64,000 nucleotides of DNA from Marinilabiliales bacterium (GCA_002869385.1 PKTB01000024.1:623990-687989); one strand, 5' to 3'; positions 44,856 through 53,646 are shown, numbered from the stretch's first letter. Made by a program: numbers and translations. The notes: generated by a model from the sequence alone, not told the origin.

Positions 44856-44911
44856 AAACAAATATACGAAAAAGAGTTAGAAAGTTGGGAGTGTGGAGTT
44901 CGAAGTTGTAG
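44856..44911. repeat. Direct repeat copy 2: AACAAATATACGAAAAAGAGTTA plus heptad tract
   Basis: Near-identical to 42862-42923. Confidence 0.65.
44859..44866 (-). promoter_or_regulatory. TATATTTG -7-like box 4 nt upstream of the T9SS gene ATG
   Basis: Matches TAnnTTTG on the minus strand; an identical box is at 42865-42872 upstream of the SDR gene. Confidence 0.4.
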
Positions 44912-44994
44912 AACCTAATAACTATAAATAAATGATTTTCTTAATTCATCGAGACTCTAATAGGTCACGCAACAAATTCGTTCCACAGCATCGA

Positions 44995-45035
44995 CTTCCC
45001 TATCATTGTACGGCACATTCGAACAATAAGCTAAC
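44995..45035. repeat. Direct repeat copy 1 (CTTCCCtATCATTGTACggCACATTCGAACAATaAGCTAAC) in RAYT flank
   Basis: Near-identical to 45235-45275. Confidence 0.7.
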
Positions 45036-45063
45036 AGGAGTCGCGCGACAGCAAAGGGGATTA

Positions 45064-45143
45064 TAAATTTAATTTACTTATAGTTAAAATTACGCTACCG
45101 CACGACTTTGTCGTGTTGTTAAAACTATAAGTAATTGAATTTT
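45064..45143. repeat. Nested palindrome: outer TTACTTATAGTT/AACTATAAGTAA arms enclosing a CCGCACGAC-ttt-GTCGTGTTG REP hairpin
   Basis: Outer arms 45074-45085 and 45123-45134; inner hairpin 45098-45118. Confidence 0.75.
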
Positions 45144-45234
45144 TAGTGATATTTGTTTAAGCCTTAAGAAATAATTTGCATTACCACGTTACGAAGATCT
45201 TCGAAGGAGTCGAGTTGTTGTTAGATAACTAAGG

Positions 45235-45275
45235 CCTTCCCAATCATTGTACAACACATTCGAACAATGAGCTAA
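45235..45275. repeat. Direct repeat copy 2 (CTTCCCaATCATTGTACaaCACATTCGAACAATgAGCTAAC) in RAYT flank
   Basis: Pairs with 44995-45035. Confidence 0.7.
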
Positions 45276-45281
45276 CTCCCC

Positions 45282-45315
45282 GCTGCCGCACGACTGTGTC
45301 GTGTGGTTTTGCAGC
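45282..45315. repeat. REP hairpin (CCGCACGAC-tgt-GTCGTGTGG) with outer GCTGC/GCAGC arms
   Basis: Inverted orientation relative to the array at 46021-46450. Confidence 0.75.
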
Positions 45316-45369
45316 CCAAAGGATGCAAGCTATTCTTACAACTCTTTTGTATATTATTATTTATTATAA

Positions 45370-45924
45370 TTACAAAACAACTATAACATCCTTAACCAAT
45401 CCTTTTTCACAACTGTAATCTCTGGCACTGCTATAGATATAATCTTTTGGGTGATAAACAAGTCCTGCTTCCACAGGGTTGTTATGGACATAAGCTATTT
45501 TCTCATTTGTTACTTTAGGACTCCAAAGTTCAATAGGCTTATTATTATGTTGCCAGAATTGATATTTATTTACATTTGAAGATTTTAAAGCAGCTTCTTT
45601 GAATTTATCAAAAAACATCTCTTTCCTACTATCTGTTTGGTTTTGCTCTATTGCTTTTACAATAGCTTTACTAGTGAACTTCTTAAGGTCTCCTAAAACA
45701 TTTTGTGGTTTAAAATCTGATGTAACTCTAAATATCAAATGAACATGGTTTGTCATTATACACCATGCAAAGATTTCCATTCCTTTTTCCTTTTGACAGT
45801 AATTTAGACTATCGATAAAAATATCTTTATACTCGTTTCTGGTAAATACATCCAGCCAATCTATAACTGCAAAACTTGTAAAATATACTCCTTCACTATT
45901 ATGAAACTTGTAATTACGGCTCAT
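45370..45924 (-). mobile_element. REP-associated tyrosine transposase (RAYT, Y1/HUH family)
   Basis: YKFHNSEGVYFTSFAVIDWLDVFTR, HUH motif MTNHVHLIF, FWQHNNKPIEL, YVHNNPVEAGLV. Confidence 0.92.
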
Positions 45925-46020
45925 CTGATAGAATAATGCTAAATTTAAATATATTCTTTAAAATTATTAAAGATACTAAATTAGTTGAAAACTTTATATA
46001 AGTTTAGGTTTTATAATTAA

Positions 46021-46450
46021 CCACACGACAGAGTCGTGCGGTAGCGTAGAATAGTTTTAGATATATTAGTTTTATTAGAATATTACCATACGATACAATC
46101 GTGCGGTAGCGTAGAATAGTTTTAGATATATTAGTTTTATTAGAATATTACCATACGATACAATCGTGCGGTAGCGTAGAATAGTTTTAGATATATTAGT
46201 TTTATTAGAATATTACCATACGATACAATCGTGCGGTAGCGTAGAATAGTTTTAAATATATTAGTTTTATTAGAATATTACCACACGACAGAGTCGTGCG
46301 GTAGCGTAGAATAGTTTTAAATATATTAGTTTTATTAGAATATTACCACACGATACAATCGTGCAGTAGCGTAGAATAGTTTAGATATATTAGTTTTATT
46401 AGAATATTACCACACGATACAATCGTGCGGTAGCGTAGAATAGTTTTAGA
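46021..46450. repeat. 65-bp tandem array (six units plus a partial seventh), each with a REP-like hairpin
   Basis: Unit starts 46021, 46086, 46151, 46216, 46281, 46346 (64 bp) and 46410 (partial). Hairpins CCACACGACagaGTCGTGCGG or CCATACGATacaATCGTGCGG, followed by tagcgtagaatagttttagatatattagttttattagaatatta. Confidence 0.92.
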
Positions 46451-47368
46451 TTATCCCGAAATAAATCTCTTTGCTGCAAGGTACTCTTGTGGACAAATAA
46501 AAATCTTTGTGTCAGGCATAATGGTATAACCTCTACCTAGTGGATTGTACTTTTCAAATAAATCTACAATTTTACTAGCATATTCAGATATATTTAAGTC
46601 ATCTAAAAGATTTAATTCTCTTACGTTAATTAAATCTGTATACTTAAAATTATAAGCATCAGTACTTTGCTGGGTATTTAAAGTAATTTGCCCCCATGTA
46701 TCGAAAAATCTGCTCATATTTTTAAGCATAAGCTTAAAATGCGAGCTATGATTAAGGTTAAGATAATGCGAATTTATAAATCCTAAGCCATTTTCGCTAC
46801 ACAATTTCTCAAATTTTTGAATCCAATACCAATAACGGGGGTTATCCTGATGAATAAATGGGAATAAATTACAGCTTAGATTATAATCACAATGTCCAAA
46901 CGCCACATTTTTAAATTTTGGATGTTTAAACTTCATAATTTCCTCTATATCTGCAAATGCTTCATTACTTTCAATGATAGGTACTACATCCTCGAAATTT
47001 AGATCTTCATTCTCCTTAAGAAATGTATCCAAAGTTGCAGCATTATGAACATTTGCAAGGAATAAAACCCTAAATTTCATTCCTTTTAGCTGCTGTAAAG
47101 CTGAAATATCATCATGATATCTGTTTAAACCATATTCATTAATTCTGAAACCAATATACGAATTAAGAACTTTGCTTTTATTACTAGTTATTAGATTAAT
47201 TACCTTAGTTCTATAATCTGATTTATATCGATTAGTATCATTCTTCTTAAAGTCAATAATACTATCCTCAAAATCGAAGCAAGAAACAGTATCCTGTTCT
47301 GACAACTGTTTATGAAATTCAACAAAGTTATCTTCTTTAAATTTCACAAATTGATAAGACGTAATCAT
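46451..47368 (-). CDS. HpcH/HpaI aldolase / citrate lyase beta-like protein
   Basis: CFDFEDSI, VVPIIESNEAFADIEEIM, FGHCDYNLS. Confidence 0.75.
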   Translation of the reverse strand: MITSYQFVKFKEDNFVEFHKQLSEQDTVSCFDFEDSIIDFKKNDTNRYKSDYRTKVINLITSNKSKVLNSYIGFRINEYGLNRYHDDISALQQLKGMKFRVLFLANVHNAATLDTFLKENEDLNFEDVVPIIESNEAFADIEEIMKFKHPKFKNVAFGHCDYNLSCNLFPFIHQDNPRYWYWIQKFEKLCSENGLGFINSHYLNLNHSSHFKLMLKNMSRFFDTWGQITLNTQQSTDAYNFKYTDLINVRELNLLDDLNISEYASKIVDLFEKYNPLGRGYTIMPDTKIFICPQEYLAAKRFISG

Positions 47369-47385
47369 AGTGGCTTTTATTTTGG

Positions 47386-47508
47386 TTAATTTTCTGTTTG
47401 TTGGTTTTTCTTATCAAAGAATTTTAGTGCAATTACTGACAGTTTATAACTAATATAGATTAAAACCGGCCATGCAATCAAACTTATTATCTCTTTTGTA
47501 TATTCCAT
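47386..47508 (-). CDS. 40-aa single-span membrane protein downstream of cydB
   Basis: My translation: MEYTKEIISLIAWPVLIYISYKLSVIALKFFDKKNQQTEN*; below the ORF track threshold; 10 bp after the cydB stop on the same strand. Confidence 0.5.
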   Translation of the reverse strand: MEYTKEIISLIAWPVLIYISYKLSVIALKFFDKKNQQTEN

Positions 47509-47517
47509 AATGCAAAT

Positions 47518-48657
47518 TTAATAAGTTATTTCATTTTTATCATTAATTTCTTCAGTAGTTATTTTCTTTTTGTTGATAGAACGCCAAGCATATACAATAT
47601 ATGCCAAAACAAATGGTATCATAAATGAAACTACTGTCATTACTTTAAGAGTAAATAAACTTGAACTTGAGTTTTGTATAGTTAATGAACTCTGCAAATC
47701 ACTTACTGACGGATAAAATGCAGTATTATTGTAACCGGCAATTAAAAGAACAGCAAGTACTGTAAATACTGTTCCCGGAGCTACAAACCAAAAACCTTTA
47801 TCATACTGGTTTTTATTAAATAGAGTTTTAATTATGCCAAATAAAACTGCTACCACTCCTAATAAAAACATAATTAAAACAACCGGCATCGCTAAAAAGT
47901 TATGAAGATATTTATATGCTTCCATCGAAACTACACCATTTTCATCAACAGCAAATCCATCTTTTAAAAGTAACCAAATCACAAACGCAAGAAAGAAAAC
48001 TAAAAATGGAACAGTATTAATCCAAAGATGTTTTTTTATTCTTTTATACATTTCATCATGATGTATTGTCATAGCAAAGTAGAGCAATCCTAGTATTCTC
48101 GCAAGAAAGAAAATTGCTAAGCCTAATGCAACATTATGCCAATTAAGTACTGCCTCTAATCCACGGGCATTATTCTGCCAGTCAACAGCTTTCATATCAG
48201 AAATCAGAAACTCTGATCCATTAAAAAATGTGCCGACAACAGTACCAATAAGTATAGTCCCTAACAAGCCGTTAATAAATAATAGTGACTCAAAGAATTT
48301 TGGCCCAAAAACATTGCCGGCTTTAGATCTAAATTCATATGATACTGCCTGAATAGTAAATGCTAAAAGAAATGCAGTCCATGCCCAATAGGCTCCACCA
48401 AAACTTGATGAATAGAACAAGGGGAAAGAAGCAAAGAATGCACCTCCAAAAGTTACCAGAGTAGTAAAAGTAAACTCCCATTTACGTCCGAGAGTATTGA
48501 CGATCATATTCCTTTGAGTATCATCTTTACCAATTGTATAAATTAATGTCTGACCTCCTTGAACAAAGAGTAAAAATACAAGTAAAGCTCCTAACAGCGA
48601 TACTAAAAACCACCAGTATTGCTGAAAAAATAAGTGTGTTAATTCTGCTGTTATCAT
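47518..48657 (-). CDS. cydB: Cytochrome bd ubiquinol oxidase subunit II
   Basis: QQYWWFLVSLLGALLVFLLFVQGGQTL; overlaps the cydA stop. Confidence 0.93.
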   Translation of the reverse strand: MITAELTHLFFQQYWWFLVSLLGALLVFLLFVQGGQTLIYTIGKDDTQRNMIVNTLGRKWEFTFTTLVTFGGAFFASFPLFYSSSFGGAYWAWTAFLLAFTIQAVSYEFRSKAGNVFGPKFFESLLFINGLLGTILIGTVVGTFFNGSEFLISDMKAVDWQNNARGLEAVLNWHNVALGLAIFFLARILGLLYFAMTIHHDEMYKRIKKHLWINTVPFLVFFLAFVIWLLLKDGFAVDENGVVSMEAYKYLHNFLAMPVVLIMFLLGVVAVLFGIIKTLFNKNQYDKGFWFVAPGTVFTVLAVLLIAGYNNTAFYPSVSDLQSSLTIQNSSSSLFTLKVMTVVSFMIPFVLAYIVYAWRSINKKKITTEEINDKNEITY

Positions 48658-50231
48658 TATTTGTTTCCTCCTTCATTTTCAGGGTTTGCAGGGCCTGTTT
48701 TAATAAATCTGATCATTATACTTACCTCTGTAATCAACAATGCTGTAAAAATAAATGCAAATATCCAGAAAGTTAATTGTACCGATGAGCTACTGATTTT
48801 TGTAACTCCGGCACTAGTTGTCATTAAGTCCTGAATTACCCATGGTTGACGCCCAACTTCAGCAACAATCCAGCCTGCTTGTGATGCAATAAATGCCATT
48901 GGAATACCAAGTATTCCTAAAATATACAATAGCTTAGAAAATTTGAATGTTTCAATTTTATCTTTAACTGCAAACCATCCAAATATAAGGAACATCAAAA
49001 CAAATAAAGTTCCAAGAATAACCATAATATGGAAGCTGTAGAAAACCATTGGAACATTTGGAACAATATCCTGTGGTTTTTCAACATAAGAATACCCGAA
49101 ATGATCAAAATTTGCTTCCAATAATGCTAATTGTTCAGCGGCAGCCTCTTCATTTCCTTCTTTTTTAAATTTCTTATAGGCAATTAAAGCATCCATTGCT
49201 ATATCGCCCCTATCCATTCGTTCAGCTGTGGACATAATACCATTTTCAGGATCTCCTTCTATTAGCTGATTTATACCAGGAACATATGTCTTTGTGTCCA
49301 TATCTATTAAAAAGCTGAGCATACCTTTAAATCCAAACTTAAACAGGAATGGGTCTTCATCATTATCTACAGTTTTCTTAGGATTTAAAACGCCAAAACC
49401 TATTAGTTCTGCTTCTTGACCACCGTCATAAAGTCCTTCCATAGCAGCTAATTTCATTGGTTGATGCTTCGCAACTTCAACTGCTGAACCATGGCCGGTA
49501 AATATTAAAGCCATCACCGAAATAAAACCAAATACTGCAGAAATTACAATACTTCGTTTTGCCATTAGTGACTCCCTCTTTCTAAGTAAAAAATATGAGC
49601 TTACTCCAATAACAAAAAGAGCAGCCAGAGTGTATCCACTTGTAATTGTATGTAAAAATTTATTTATTGCAACAGGAGATAAAAACACATCCCAAAAATT
49701 TACCATTTCATTACGAGCAGTATCTGGATTAAATTGCATCCCAACCGGATTTTGCATCCATGCGTTAGCAACTAAAATCCATAGTGCTGAAAGGTTTGCT
49801 CCGATTGCTGTTAACCATGTAGATGCAAGGTGAAACTTCTTACTTACTTTGTTCCAGCCAAAAAACATTACTGCAATAAATGTACTTTCAATAAAGAAAG
49901 CCATAATACCTTCTATTGCCAAAGGAGCACCAAAGATATCACCTACAAACCATGAATAATTAGACAAGTTTGTACCGAATTCAAATTCTAATATTAAGCC
50001 GGTTGCTACACCTATTGCAAAATTAATCCCAAAGAGTTTCATCCAAAACTTTGTAGTTCTTTTCCATTCCGGATCACCAGTCTTTACATAAATTGTCTCC
50101 ATTATGGCAATTATGAATAATATACCTAATGTTATAGGCACAAAAATCCAGTGGAACATTGCCGTTAGAGCAAATTGAGCTCTTGACCAGTCAACAAGAG
50201 ACGGGTCAATGTTTAGTAATAGTTGTGTCAT
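48657..50231 (-). CDS. cydA: Cytochrome bd ubiquinol oxidase subunit I
   Basis: DWSRAQFALTAMFHWIFVPITLGILFIIAIMETIYVKTGDPEWKRTTKFWMKLFGINFAIGVATGLILEFEFGTNLSNYSWFVGDIFGAPLAIEG. Confidence 0.96.
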   Translation of the reverse strand: MTQLLLNIDPSLVDWSRAQFALTAMFHWIFVPITLGILFIIAIMETIYVKTGDPEWKRTTKFWMKLFGINFAIGVATGLILEFEFGTNLSNYSWFVGDIFGAPLAIEGIMAFFIESTFIAVMFFGWNKVSKKFHLASTWLTAIGANLSALWILVANAWMQNPVGMQFNPDTARNEMVNFWDVFLSPVAINKFLHTITSGYTLAALFVIGVSSYFLLRKRESLMAKRSIVISAVFGFISVMALIFTGHGSAVEVAKHQPMKLAAMEGLYDGGQEAELIGFGVLNPKKTVDNDEDPFLFKFGFKGMLSFLIDMDTKTYVPGINQLIEGDPENGIMSTAERMDRGDIAMDALIAYKKFKKEGNEEAAAEQLALLEANFDHFGYSYVEKPQDIVPNVPMVFYSFHIMVILGTLFVLMFLIFGWFAVKDKIETFKFSKLLYILGILGIPMAFIASQAGWIVAEVGRQPWVIQDLMTTSAGVTKISSSSVQLTFWIFAFIFTALLITEVSIMIRFIKTGPANPENEGGNK

Positions 50232-50448
50232 TCTGTGAGGTTTTTATTAATTCATTTATTACGTGTTCACTTCTCTGTTCGTCTGTTTCAAAATTCTTTT
50301 TAAGGTGGTTAGGGAAGAATATAAATTTAACTAATACAAATACCAGAAATCCTTTAAGAAGGATTATAATCCACATTTGTCTTCCCCATTTTGGCATGGT
50401 TTTAAATCCTTCGTAGTAAAATTTGAAAATATTTTTAAGTATTCTCAT
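50206..50448 (-). CDS. DUF4492-like membrane protein
   Basis: 80 aa, ILKNIFKFYYEGFKTMPKWGRQMWIIILLKGFLVFVLVKFIFFPNHL; immediately upstream of cydA. Confidence 0.8.
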   Translation of the reverse strand: MRILKNIFKFYYEGFKTMPKWGRQMWIIILLKGFLVFVLVKFIFFPNHLKKNFETDEQRSEHVINELIKTSQNDTTITKH

Positions 50449-50451
50449 ATC

Positions 50452-51537
50452 TTATTTTATTCTATTTTTAAAATGTACAGGATCTCCTAGTTCTCCGTAA
50501 CCGACTGTATCTCCAGCCTCAGCAATTTGTTTCTCTAATTGGGCAATATAATTATCAGTTTCAGGAACAATCTCCGGTTTACCTTTATACAAATTATATG
50601 ATGAATGATACTTTATAGGAGTGATATTTGGCATTATTACATTTGCTCCTACACGAATTCCTTCTTCCCTGCCATCAGGATTTACTGCCTGTAAAGCTGT
50701 TGCCGAGGCAATATTTACATCTTTCATAAGAATACGTAACAAAGCAATCATTTTTAGGGTTAATTTGTAACGCTCTTCTAATGGAATCAATTCATTTTTA
50801 TACTCATAAAGTGGTGTATCCTCATGCTCAATATATGGACCCATACCACACATATCAATATCTATTTCCTTCATAAAAAGCAAGTCATCAGCTAAATCTT
50901 CCAAAGTTTGAAAAGGAAGTCCTATCATTACTCCTGTACCGGTCATATATCCGGCATTCTGTAAGTCAATTAAAGCTTGCTTTCTTTTTTGAAAATTATG
51001 TAATTCATCTTGAGGATGAATTTTATAGAACAAATCTTCATTAGATGATTCAATACGAACCAGATATCGGGTCGCCCCGGCTTCGTGCCACCTTTTCAAG
51101 ACTTCAGGTGTTTGTTCACCTAAAGAAAGAGTTACACCTATTTTATCTTTTGATAAGTCTGTGATTTTTTTAAGAAGTTCTTCTACTCTGTCAACAAATA
51201 TCTTGTCCTGTCGCTCACCAGCCTGTATAACAATGGAACCCCAATCTCGGTCCAAGGCATACTGACATGCTTTTAGGACTTCTTCATCAGTAACCGTATA
51301 ACGATGTACATTCTTATTGCCTCGTCGAATTCCGCAATAAAAACAGTTTTTCGAACAAATATTAGAAAGTTCTATTAAACCTCTGAAATAAGTATAGTTA
51401 CCAATATATTTCTTTTTAACTTGAGCAGCTTTTTTAAAAATCAACTCGGTATCTGCCTCATTTGCAGATAATAACACAACTAAATCCTCTTTAGTTAGAT
51501 TTTCTTTTTCAAGAATTCTTGATATAGTTTCCTGCAT
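50452..51537 (-). CDS. hydE: [FeFe] hydrogenase H-cluster radical SAM maturase HydE
   Basis: LIELSNICSKNCFYCGIRRGNKNVHRY, GERQDK, SLGEQTPEVLKRWHEAGATRYLVRIESSN. Confidence 0.92.
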   Translation of the reverse strand: MQETISRILEKENLTKEDLVVLLSANEADTELIFKKAAQVKKKYIGNYTYFRGLIELSNICSKNCFYCGIRRGNKNVHRYTVTDEEVLKACQYALDRDWGSIVIQAGERQDKIFVDRVEELLKKITDLSKDKIGVTLSLGEQTPEVLKRWHEAGATRYLVRIESSNEDLFYKIHPQDELHNFQKRKQALIDLQNAGYMTGTGVMIGLPFQTLEDLADDLLFMKEIDIDMCGMGPYIEHEDTPLYEYKNELIPLEERYKLTLKMIALLRILMKDVNIASATALQAVNPDGREEGIRVGANVIMPNITPIKYHSSYNLYKGKPEIVPETDNYIAQLEKQIAEAGDTVGYGELGDPVHFKNRIK

Positions 51538-51632
51538 AATATTGATATAACAATACCAAATTTAAACAATTATAATTACAAAATGTTTAGAGGTGACTGA
51601 TTTTTTTTTCGACAATTCTTAACTTGTTGATT

Positions 51633-52181
51633 TTAAGGTTTCTCTGGATCGAAAAAACTAAAGTGAACACTCCCATATTTTTTTTGCATCAAAAAATGTG
51701 GAAAATCACTGAAATTATTTTTTGATGAATGTTCTATTATTAAAAATGATGTATCCGACAATAAATTATTTTCAAATACTGATTTGTATATATCTTCTAT
51801 ATTTTCCATATCATATGGAGGGTCAGCAAATATCAAATCGAATTTTTGTTTAGTAGTTTTTAAATATCTAAAAACATCTGATTTAATAACTTTTGCCTGC
51901 TCAAATCCCATAAGTTTTAATTGCTTGTCAATATAGGCATAACTAGCATAATTGCTTTCGATAGCAACTAATGATTTAACATCACGACTACAGAACTCGT
52001 ATGAAATATTACCGGTACCACTAAACAGATCTAAAACGTCAATATTCTCAAAATTAAAAGAGTTATTAAGGATATTAAATAATGCTTCTTTAGCAAAATC
52101 GGTAGTTGGTCTGGCCCTAAAATTTGAAGGAGGAATAATTGTTCTCCCTCTATATTTTCCACCAATAATACGCATTAGCAA
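51633..52181 (-). CDS. rsmD: 16S rRNA (guanine(966)-N(2))-methyltransferase RsmD
   Basis: MRIIGGKYRGRTIIPP...RPTTDFAKEALFNIL, DLFSGTGNISYEF, FADPPYDM. Confidence 0.93.
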   Translation of the reverse strand: MLMRIIGGKYRGRTIIPPSNFRARPTTDFAKEALFNILNNSFNFENIDVLDLFSGTGNISYEFCSRDVKSLVAIESNYASYAYIDKQLKLMGFEQAKVIKSDVFRYLKTTKQKFDLIFADPPYDMENIEDIYKSVFENNLLSDTSFLIIEHSSKNNFSDFPHFLMQKKYGSVHFSFFDPEKP

Positions 52182-53020
52182 ATATTTAAAAAGTTATAGA
52201 AATAGTGAGGCGCTGTTTCCTGAAACTTATAGAAATACTTGTAATAAGGATTTTGAGATTCAAAATAAACAATCTGTACAAACTTTCGCAAATTCAATAT
52301 CGTAAGATTATCTGTTTCAATTAATCCGGAAAATCCAATACTTGTTTCAGTTTGTGACAGTTTTAACTGCTCAAAAACGTTTATAATGAAATATAAAATA
52401 TCATTATTTGTTTTATAGGAGAAAGTGTTATAAAATTTTAACTCTGATTCTTTTAATACGATAATCTCTATAAAATCATCAAATACCTGAACAAACATTT
52501 TTCCAATATCTGAATCTTCGGCAATCTTATTCTTTTGGTAATGATTTTCTATAAATGAGTATGATTGAGGAAATACGCTCATCAATGGGAAGTGCTTTGA
52601 TATCTCAGAATATAAATTTTTATTCACAGAATAGATTAACACATTACATGATTTTGGCATGTTGCATACCAATATTTTCTCATCCTCGGTTTTATTAAAG
52701 TTCAATGCAAATATTTCTTAAATGCTATCTTCGTGATATAATGCTTCCGGGACAATTGTTGATTTCCTGCCGGCAAAAACAATATTAACACTCTTATAAT
52801 TCTTATTCAGAATTTTTTCTTTTTCAAGCATCTCAATACACTTTGAAACATATAGATCTGCCTCTGAATTAAATTTATCTGAAACTAATGTATAGAATCG
52901 TTTTGATTCATCGTGGTATAAAGAATAAGAAAGTCCATCCTGTGTAAACAGAATGGACAATGTTAATTCCGAAGAATTTATATTCTCAATATCTTTATCT
53001 TTAAGACAAAGGGATTTCAT
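52175..53020 (-). pseudogene. DUF3822-like protein interrupted by one in-frame TAA
   Basis: ORFs 52718..53020 and 52175..52705 are in the same frame; join reads IVPEALYHEDSI*EIFALNFNKTEDEKILVCNMPKSCNVLIYSV. TAA at 52718-52720. Confidence 0.75.
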
Positions 53021-53028
53021 TAAAGATT

Positions 53029-53646
53029 TTACTCCCAGTTACCTGCATTATTATTAGCCTCAGTTAAGTGACCAACTCTTAAACAAGTATCTTTTTTAAG
53101 TGCGTTATAATTTATAATTAGCTGATGATCAAGCCCATCAAGTATCTCCTTATTTAGTGCATAGCATTGAAATACTTTTACTTCTACACCAGAACCAGTC
53201 ATCACAGCATTTGTATCCATAATAAACATTGACTTTGTACCTGTAGGAATATATTTCAATGAATCAATTGGATAATCAATGTGGTTAAATAATGAATCCA
53301 TAATAGGTACATAAAAAGTATCACGAGAAATAATTCCTAATTCAAGAGCTTTTTCTTCAGTTAAAGTATCAGGAACAAATCCAATAGCTCTTACCACTCT
53401 GATATTTTCTTTCTTAATAAAATCTATTAATGTGTCGAAATCAGGAGTATATACCCCATATAATTCTTTATAAGCTACTTGTGCAGTTCTGATATCTTTT
53501 AATCTATTAATAGTCTTATCAAAACGTCTTGTACGCTCCTTTTCAAATTTAATAGGTTTGTTAATAACAATAACTATAAAATAAGCAAGTGCAAGGATTG
53601 CACCCAACAAAAGAATCTTAACTATAATCCCAACTGTTTTATTCAT
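53029..53646 (-). CDS. Hypothetical membrane-anchored protein
   Basis: 205 aa; N-terminal TM then RLKDIRTAQVAYKELYGVYTPDFDTLIDFIK (pseudopilin-like helix/strand pattern). Confidence 0.65.
   Translation of the reverse strand: MNKTVGIIVKILLLGAILALAYFIVIVINKPIKFEKERTRRFDKTINRLKDIRTAQVAYKELYGVYTPDFDTLIDFIKKENIRVVRAIGFVPDTLTEEKALELGIISRDTFYVPIMDSLFNHIDYPIDSLKYIPTGTKSMFIMDTNAVMTGSGVEVKVFQCYALNKEILDGLDHQLIINYNALKKDTCLRVGHLTEANNNAGNWE

Noticed and set aside
45370-45924. IS200/IS605 insertion sequence
   Set aside because: No accompanying tnpB. The sequence pattern and flanking REP hairpins fit a RAYT better.
46021-46450. CRISPR array
   Set aside because: The whole 65-bp unit is repeated with no unique spacers, and no cas genes are nearby. 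It fits a REP tandem array next to a RAYT.
211-53020. Alternative genetic code (e.g. UGA=Gly) explaining the interruptions
   Set aside because: All three stop codons are involved, at Glu-like as well as Gly-like sites, GGA and GAA are used normally, and other genes end normally with standard stops.
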